Shown: one piece after another, positions 59,577 through 64,000 of the stretch
Numbering within the stretch: position 1 is the stretch's first letter
Layout: each line of letters starts with the position of its first letter
Source: a bacterium SCSIO 12741
Lineage (GTDB): Bacteria; Bacteroidota; Bacteroidia; Flavobacteriales_G; Salibacteraceae
DNA: 64,000 bases
Assembly: GCA_024398055.1 (NCBI GenBank)
Contig: CP073749.1
Span: forward strand, 3,596,594 to 3,660,593
Direction: 5' to 3'
Notes under the pieces: model-generated
What the model was told of the DNA's origin: nothing
Database searches by the model: none
Seen by the model: only the letters and a program-made list of their open reading frames with translations
Made by a program: the position numbers and the translations under genes

Positions 59577-61241
59577 ATGACCGTCATGATCCAACGATTA
59601 GCGCTTCTCTTGAGCCTTGCTCTCATTTTGAGTATCCAGCTCCAGGCTCAACCCACTCCTTTAGATACCCGAATACAGATTTCTAAATTCACGGAAGTAG
59701 AAGGCAGGGTAGTGCGGTTGTTGCACGATTCCGTAGGCCAGCGATTGATCTATGCTCGGGTAAATGGAGATATCTATCAGGTGGATAGTTCGAGTGGGGC
59801 GCTCAAAGACTCCTTGTTGTATACCTCGGCCGATCATGGAATTACCTATTTGCAGGGCATGGATATTCGGGATAGCCTTTGGGTAATTTGTGGGAATATT
59901 AACGCTTTCAAGGAGTGGACCACAGGTCGGGTAAGTAAGGCCAAACTGCAATCCAATGGATCCAGAACCTGGGCGGTTTTGGCAGAAACAGAACCTTACG
60001 AATCTGCCGATTATTTTGACCATTTGTTTTCCGGGTTGATCATTACACCCACTGATTCCATTATCTGGTGCAGTGGAGCACGTGGCGATCATGGGGAAAT
60101 TCAGGATTACTACGGTAAGCATCCGGGAATTAGAAATGTACCACTCACCTCGGTGTTGCTTTGCGCTTCGACCCACGATACGAACAAGCTGCTCAAAAAC
60201 GATAGCCTTTGGTTGATTCAAAACCAGGTAATATACGCTCGAGGTACCCGAAATTTCTTTGATTTTGATTACGATCAATACGGTCATTTATATGCTTTGG
60301 AAAACTCCGGAGATCGCGATGATCCGGATGAAATGAATCGGGTGGTGCGTGGGGCGCATTATGGCTTTCCTTGGAATATGGGGGGCAATCTCACCCCGCA
60401 GCAGTTTTTACCTTTCGATCCAACTCAAGACAAGTTGATACACCCCAATTGTTGGGCGATGAGTCAGGGCTTTTTCCATGCCGATTCTACTTATCCGCCA
60501 CCACCTCCAGGAGTAACCTTTAAAGAAGCCGTGCGCAACTTTGGTCCCGATGCGGATTATTACCGTGATCCAATTACTGGAGGAGTGAAACAAGCCTCTC
60601 AAACCGGAGATTACATCACCACTTTTTCTGCTCATCGGAGCCCCTTAGGATTGGTTTTCTCCCGAGGAAGGATTGAAGGAGTCCATTTTTCAGATAAAGG
60701 TTTTTTGCTTAGCTGGACTCCTGGTGGCGATTCCACAGGAACTCTGGCTCAGGGTGGAGTAGGAACTTTTGTTGACGAAAGTGAAGACCTACTCATGATT
60801 TCCCCGCGTTCAGGAAGTTTCGACGAGATTGAAAGTCGCAGGGTAATTCGTGGCCTTAATCGCCCAATCGACATGACCATTGTAAACGGAGAGTTGTATA
60901 TCGTAGAGTATGCCGATTCGGCTTCACCCATCTATCGGGTTACATTTCAAGATACCGGTAGCCAGGTTATTGATACCACCGTTAGTGTCCAATTGAGTTC
61001 GGAGGATTTTTTCATTCGTAGTTTCCCTAATCCGGCTCGCGATCACCTTATCATTACCGGAAGTGGAATGCAAGAACCTATTGAAATTGAATTTGTTAAC
61101 CTTCAGGGAGATCAGGTGAAAAGAGAGGTCTTGGACGAATTTCCCACCGAGCTGGATATCAGTGATCTTTCTCCAGGATTTTACGTTTTAGGGATTCATT
61201 ATGGTGAAAGGAAATTCCTTGAAAAATTGATGGTACGCTAA
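59577..61241 (+). CDS. Glucose/sorbosone dehydrogenase-like propeller with T9SS type A domain
   Basis: About 554 residues. A signal peptide is followed by a six-blade propeller pattern: VVRLLHDSVGQRLIYARVNG, YLQGMDIRDSLWVICG, SGDRDDPDEMNRVVRGAHYGFPW and LGLVFSRGRIEGVHF. The arrangement is like PQQ-dependent soluble glucose/sorbosone dehydrogenases (GSDH), but the catalytic His and the PQQ ligands cannot be confirmed by reading. The C-terminal sorting domain has FPNPARDHLIITG and LSPGFYVLGIH. I infer a T9SS-secreted propeller enzyme or binding protein. The start may be ATG 59577 or 59586. Confidence 0.75.
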   Translation: MTVMIQRLALLLSLALILSIQLQAQPTPLDTRIQISKFTEVEGRVVRLLHDSVGQRLIYARVNGDIYQVDSSSGALKDSLLYTSADHGITYLQGMDIRDSLWVICGNINAFKEWTTGRVSKAKLQSNGSRTWAVLAETEPYESADYFDHLFSGLIITPTDSIIWCSGARGDHGEIQDYYGKHPGIRNVPLTSVLLCASTHDTNKLLKNDSLWLIQNQVIYARGTRNFFDFDYDQYGHLYALENSGDRDDPDEMNRVVRGAHYGFPWNMGGNLTPQQFLPFDPTQDKLIHPNCWAMSQGFFHADSTYPPPPPGVTFKEAVRNFGPDADYYRDPITGGVKQASQTGDYITTFSAHRSPLGLVFSRGRIEGVHFSDKGFLLSWTPGGDSTGTLAQGGVGTFVDESEDLLMISPRSGSFDEIESRRVIRGLNRPIDMTIVNGELYIVEYADSASPIYRVTFQDTGSQVIDTTVSVQLSSEDFFIRSFPNPARDHLIITGSGMQEPIEIEFVNLQGDQVKREVLDEFPTELDISDLSPGFYVLGIHYGERKFLEKLMVR

Positions 61242-61243
61242 GT

Positions 61244-61591
61244 TCAGGAATGGGTAGATTCCATGGGAATGCTATTTACATCTCGATAAACGGGTAATCC
61301 TTTGCGAATAAACAAGTTCATTTCTTCATCTGCACCTTTGGAGGGGCCTCCGATTCTCCAAACGGCATCGCAGCGATCGGCCAGGGCCATTGAAATGGGC
61401 ATCATTAGCGAGTCGTAGTGTTGTTCACCGGCTATTTTGATGATGGGGAGAGCTCCATTTACCCCAATAACGGGTACATGTCCTTTTTGAAATACCTGAA
61501 ATGCTGCCTTGTTCATTGCCTCGAGGTTTTGGGCCCACACAGCTGGATCACTGCTACCTGAGCGATAAGGACCTGAAATCATAATCCACAT
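61244..61591 (-). CDS. DUF4406-like protein (nucleoside deoxyribosyltransferase fold)
   Basis: About 115 residues. WIMISGPYRSGSSD at the start, GHVPVIGVNGALPI and CDAVWRIGGPSKGADEEM are typical of DUF4406, related to nucleoside 2-deoxyribosyltransferases. An activity on nucleotides is possible, but the family function is unproven. The longer upstream frame to 61780 crosses the terminator of the DsrE gene and is rejected. It ends two bases from the convergent propeller gene. Confidence 0.7.
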   Translation of the reverse strand: MWIMISGPYRSGSSDPAVWAQNLEAMNKAAFQVFQKGHVPVIGVNGALPIIKIAGEQHYDSLMMPISMALADRCDAVWRIGGPSKGADEEMNLFIRKGLPVYRDVNSIPMESTHS

Positions 61592-61631
61592 AGGTTTTCT
61601 CTTTGACCTAAAATTAAGGGAGAAAGGAAAA

Positions 61632-61675
61632 AGGTTCAAAAAAGAAAACCCCCTTCCGTTTTCCAGAGGAGGGCT
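61632..61675 (-). terminator. Terminator after the DsrE gene
   Basis: An imperfect hairpin of C-rich (AAAACCCCCTTCC) and G-rich (GAGGAGGGCTTT) arms with T residues after it on the minus strand, 20-65 bases after the DsrE stop. Confidence 0.6.
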
Positions 61676-61697
61676 TTCAGCGCGATAAACTAATGAA

Positions 61698-62225
61698 TTA
61701 GATGAACAGGACGTGAGTTCCGTCACCTTTGGCACGGGCGTAAAAATCACCCACGGTGAGCACTCCATCGAGGTCGTCAATCAGTTTGTTCTTTTCCAGG
61801 TGAAACATGTCCATGGCCAATTTACAAGCCCATAGTTTGGTTCCACTGGCAGAAAGAATTTCTAAAAATTCATCAACTGGAGGAATATCCAATTTCTCCA
61901 TTTCGTTTTTCATCATTTTGGTAGCCAGGGCTTCCATTCCTGGTAATCCACCCAGCATAGTAGGCATGTGCATGGCAGGGTTCCCTACGGTAGCTACATG
62001 AAGGTTTTTGAGCTTTTCTTTTTGAATCGCTTCCAAACCAAAGAAGGTGAAAAAGATCTCTGATTCGATGCCTTCCATCCGAGCGCCGTTAGCGAGGATA
62101 AAGCAGGCGTATACATTGTCTAAAGTAGCTTTAGACAAGATCAGCATCATTTTCTTTACGGGTTTGTCGGCCGCTTTTTGAGCCGCCTCAGCCGCCATTT
62201 CTACGGTATTATCAGTGGTTTCCAT
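61698..62225 (-). CDS. DsrE/DsrF-like sulfur-transfer protein
   Basis: 175 residues. KMMLILSKATLDNVYACFILANGARMEGIESEIFFTFFG is the conserved DsrE-family core, with Cys 41 near the expected place and another in KLWACKLAMDMF. An Ala/Glu-rich N-terminal tail precedes it. DsrE-type proteins bind persulfide sulfur and hand it to partners. It is the last gene of the SQR-TusE-DsrE run, with a 29-base gap to TusE, followed by a terminator. Confidence 0.88.
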   Translation of the reverse strand: METTDNTVEMAAEAAQKAADKPVKKMMLILSKATLDNVYACFILANGARMEGIESEIFFTFFGLEAIQKEKLKNLHVATVGNPAMHMPTMLGGLPGMEALATKMMKNEMEKLDIPPVDEFLEILSASGTKLWACKLAMDMFHLEKNKLIDDLDGVLTVGDFYARAKGDGTHVLFI

Positions 62226-62254
62226 TTTGGATAAAATCTGAATTCAACAATGAA

Positions 62255-62563
62255 TTAAATACAACTTACCGGCTTAGGAATTCCGGCAATTTTGCTGGAT
62301 ACCTTGAGCGGTCCGTTAGGGAATAGGGCGTAGAACTCTTTGATGTTTACCACACCACTTTTTCCGATTTTGCGAATAGTAAGTGGTACTTCGTTGCGTT
62401 CTTGTTCCTGTAGGTAGTTAATCACTTCCCAGTGTTTGTCTGTCATGGTGATGCCCTCTTTCTGAGCCATGTCTTCACCTACTTCACGTGTCCATTGAGA
62501 AAAATCGGTTAGGTATCCTTCGTCATTTACTTGAACGGATACCCCTGCAAATACTTGTTCCAT
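62255..62563 (-). CDS. tusE: TusE/DsrC-family sulfur relay protein
   Basis: 102 residues. EGYLTDFSQWTREVGEDMAQ and LFPNGPLKVSSKIAGIPKPV are family motifs, and the protein ends with Cys 101 in PKPVSCI, the sulfur-carrying residue. The second Cys of true DsrC (found near LKVSSK) is replaced by Ser, as in TusE. TusE takes sulfur from TusBCD in tRNA thiolation, but the context with an SQR-like flavoprotein suggests sulfide or persulfide handling. An 11-base gap separates it from the flavoprotein. Confidence 0.9.
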   Translation of the reverse strand: MEQVFAGVSVQVNDEGYLTDFSQWTREVGEDMAQKEGITMTDKHWEVINYLQEQERNEVPLTIRKIGKSGVVNIKEFYALFPNGPLKVSSKIAGIPKPVSCI

Positions 62564-62574
62564 TTTATTAGGTA

Positions 62575-63831
62575 TTAATGTGTTATTTCTTGTTCGGGTT
62601 CGAGGTCTTTACCATCAGTATCCATGGTAGCAGATACGAAAGGAATGTGTTTTCCGGTGATCAACATGTTCCAGTAAATCCAGCGGAAAGCCAATTTTCC
62701 AAGGTGGTTCATGTGGCTTTCTTTAAGCAGACTTAATGGGCCAAAATTGGGGAAAGGGTAGTGCCCGGTAGTGGGCTCGTGGGTATAGTTAAAGTCAATC
62801 AAAATGGCTTTTCCATCTCCCGTTTCCACAAAGCAATTGGCATGTCCATCAAATTCTTGTTTCAACTCCTGGCCATTGATGTAGCGTTGGATGTTTTCCG
62901 TAAGAATCTCGGCTTCAAAGTGAGCTACAGACCCTGCCTTAGAGGCCGGGATATTGGTGGCATCGCCAATGGCGAAGATGTTGTCTTTCACCTTGGTTTG
63001 AAGCGTGGCTTTATCGGTAGGTACAAAGTTGAGCTCATCACCAAATCCAGAGCGCTCAATCACATCGTCTCCCATATTAGTGGGTACGGTTACCAGCAAG
63101 TCGTATTCTACCTCCATGCCTCCGTAGTCCACAATCTTGTTGTTGTCTGCATCTACTTTTTCGATGTTGAAGTCAGGAACGATTTTGATGTTCTTTTGCT
63201 CCAACAAGTAGTTTAGCTCTTTAGAAGCCTTGGGCTTGGTAAAGGCTCCAGATACTGGAGTAACAAAGGTGATATCCACCTTATCGCGCATTTTTTTGTT
63301 CTTGAAATAAGAATCGGCCAGGAAGGCAAACTCAAGCGGTGCCACCGGACATTTGATGGGCATTTCACTGATGTGAACCACCAATTTTCCGCCGTCCCAT
63401 TTTCTAAGCTTGTTGCGCAGATTACGAGCTCCATCAAAAGTGTAGAAGTCAAATACAGATTTTTGCCAGTGGTCACCAAGCATTCCTTCAATTTCGCGAG
63501 GGGCGATATCGGTTCCTGTGGCAATGATCAGAATGTCATACTTCAGTTTTTCCCCATTTTTGAGGCTTACCTGATCCTGGTCTTTGTCAATCAATTCCAC
63601 CTTTTCCTGAATCAAATTCACGCCTTTTGGAATGAATTTTTTGATGGATTTTTTCAACTGACTGGTTTTGTAAATGTCAAACGGTAGAAAAAGAAATCCA
63701 GGTTGGTAATAGTGATTCTCCTGGTGATCTACCACCGTTATTTGCCAGTCTTTTTTGGGTAGCGTTTTTCGCAAATGATTACTCATCATTGTGCCGGAGG
63801 TACCCGCTCCTAAAATCAATAGCTGTTTCAT
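62575..63831 (-). CDS. Sulfide:quinone oxidoreductase-like flavoprotein
   Basis: 418 residues. The N-terminal FAD motif LLILGAGTSGTMMSNHL, a second nucleotide motif around IIATGTDIAP and FAIGDATNIPASKAG are as in the SQR/FCC family. The conserved KCPVAPLE gives Cys 161 and NCF gives Cys 333, the two redox cysteines. The third Cys of classical type I/II SQR (near 124 in Aquifex) is absent, as in some other SQR classes. SQRs oxidise sulfide and reduce quinone at the membrane. ATG 63831 is preferred over an upstream start at 63885. It is the first gene of the operon. Confidence 0.83.
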   Translation of the reverse strand: MKQLLILGAGTSGTMMSNHLRKTLPKKDWQITVVDHQENHYYQPGFLFLPFDIYKTSQLKKSIKKFIPKGVNLIQEKVELIDKDQDQVSLKNGEKLKYDILIIATGTDIAPREIEGMLGDHWQKSVFDFYTFDGARNLRNKLRKWDGGKLVVHISEMPIKCPVAPLEFAFLADSYFKNKKMRDKVDITFVTPVSGAFTKPKASKELNYLLEQKNIKIVPDFNIEKVDADNNKIVDYGGMEVEYDLLVTVPTNMGDDVIERSGFGDELNFVPTDKATLQTKVKDNIFAIGDATNIPASKAGSVAHFEAEILTENIQRYINGQELKQEFDGHANCFVETGDGKAILIDFNYTHEPTTGHYPFPNFGPLSLLKESHMNHLGKLAFRWIYWNMLITGKHIPFVSATMDTDGKDLEPEQEITH

Positions 63832-64000
63832 GATGCATACGTCCCTAAAGACGCCCATTTTATTTATTAAGGAAGTCCTCGTCAATTAGGATCATCAGAG
63901 GATTCATTCCCTTGGAGGAATCCCCCAACTCTACCTCTGAACTTCCTCTACTAAATTACCGGAGAAGGGCTTGTTTTTCAAGCAAAAACGGATGATTTAT
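63832..64000. other. Upstream region of the SQR operon, window end
   Basis: No complete gene is supported. A perfect small hairpin GCTTG/CAAGC around TTTTT lies near 63968-63983 and could end a transcript coming from outside the window. A minus-strand open frame (about 63955-64000, ending RLLAQKELLFPHNI in reverse order) might be the end of another gene, but 15 codons are too few to judge. Confidence 0.25.

Noticed and set aside
1-64000. tRNA, rRNA, insertion sequences, phage or integrase genes
   Set aside because: Reading the intergenic stretches and gene products gave no candidate for any of them.

Overview
The window is a piece of a Bacteroidota chromosome, most likely Flavobacteriales and perhaps a marine Cryomorphaceae/Schleiferiaceae-type organism. 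The evidence is eight secreted proteins with (or resembling) type IX secretion (T9SS) C-terminal sorting domains, a PorE-like TPR/PD40/OmpA protein, FadL-, DUF5723-, DUF2461- and GIN-type families, and ten perfect copies of the Bacteroidota -7 promoter element TAnnTTTG close to start codons. Gene density is high. I saw no phage, IS element, CRISPR array, rRNA or tRNA.

Layout. 0-5.9 kb: end of a membrane protein, queE, the PorE-like protein, a GT-C-like membrane protein and a T9SS cargo protein. 6-20.6 kb: a GT39-type glycosyltransferase, an M1 aminopeptidase, then hutI and a fused formiminotransferase-cyclodeaminase (histidine catabolism) with a FadL porin and an SGNH lipoprotein between them, a membrane-anchored patatin and another secreted protein. 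20.7-28.8 kb: a TPR protein, a tightly coupled minus-strand operon pyrR-pyrB-STAS-T9SS cargo-rnz, then rpsA and rarA. 29-34 kb: a 1671-residue modular surface protein. 34.5-53.5 kb: a dispersed phenylacetate catabolon (paaE divergent from paaABCD, then paaG-paaH, paaI-paaJ and paaY), interrupted by a second M1 peptidase, trmL, an esterase, DUF2461, DUF5723, a GIN-domain lipoprotein and a T9SS type B protein. 53.5-61.6 kb: a Bcp peroxiredoxin, small envelope proteins, a GIDE-domain protein, an Omp28-like T9SS protein with an adjacent TrmB-type regulator, a sugar-dehydrogenase-like propeller and a DUF4406 protein. 61.7-63.8 kb: a sulfur-trafficking module (SQR-like flavoprotein, TusE/DsrC, DsrE).

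The paa genes give most of the CoA-dependent aerobic route for phenylacetate: epoxidation by PaaABCE with PaaD for Fe-S maturation, isomerisation by PaaG, later beta-oxidation by PaaH and PaaJ, and rescue by the thioesterases PaaI and PaaY. The ligase PaaK, the ring-opening PaaZ, PaaF and a PaaR regulator are not in the window.

Two unusual observations stand out. First, four intergenic regions carry degenerate repeats with a strict 7-bp period arranged as inverted arms; the clearest has 22 heptads in one register. I do not recognise this family. Second, four otherwise normal genes (rarA, a DUF5723 gene, a type B T9SS gene and paaY) are each broken by the loss of a single base, which looks more like consensus error than biology. 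Calls rest on reading the sequence and on remembered family motifs; no search was run.
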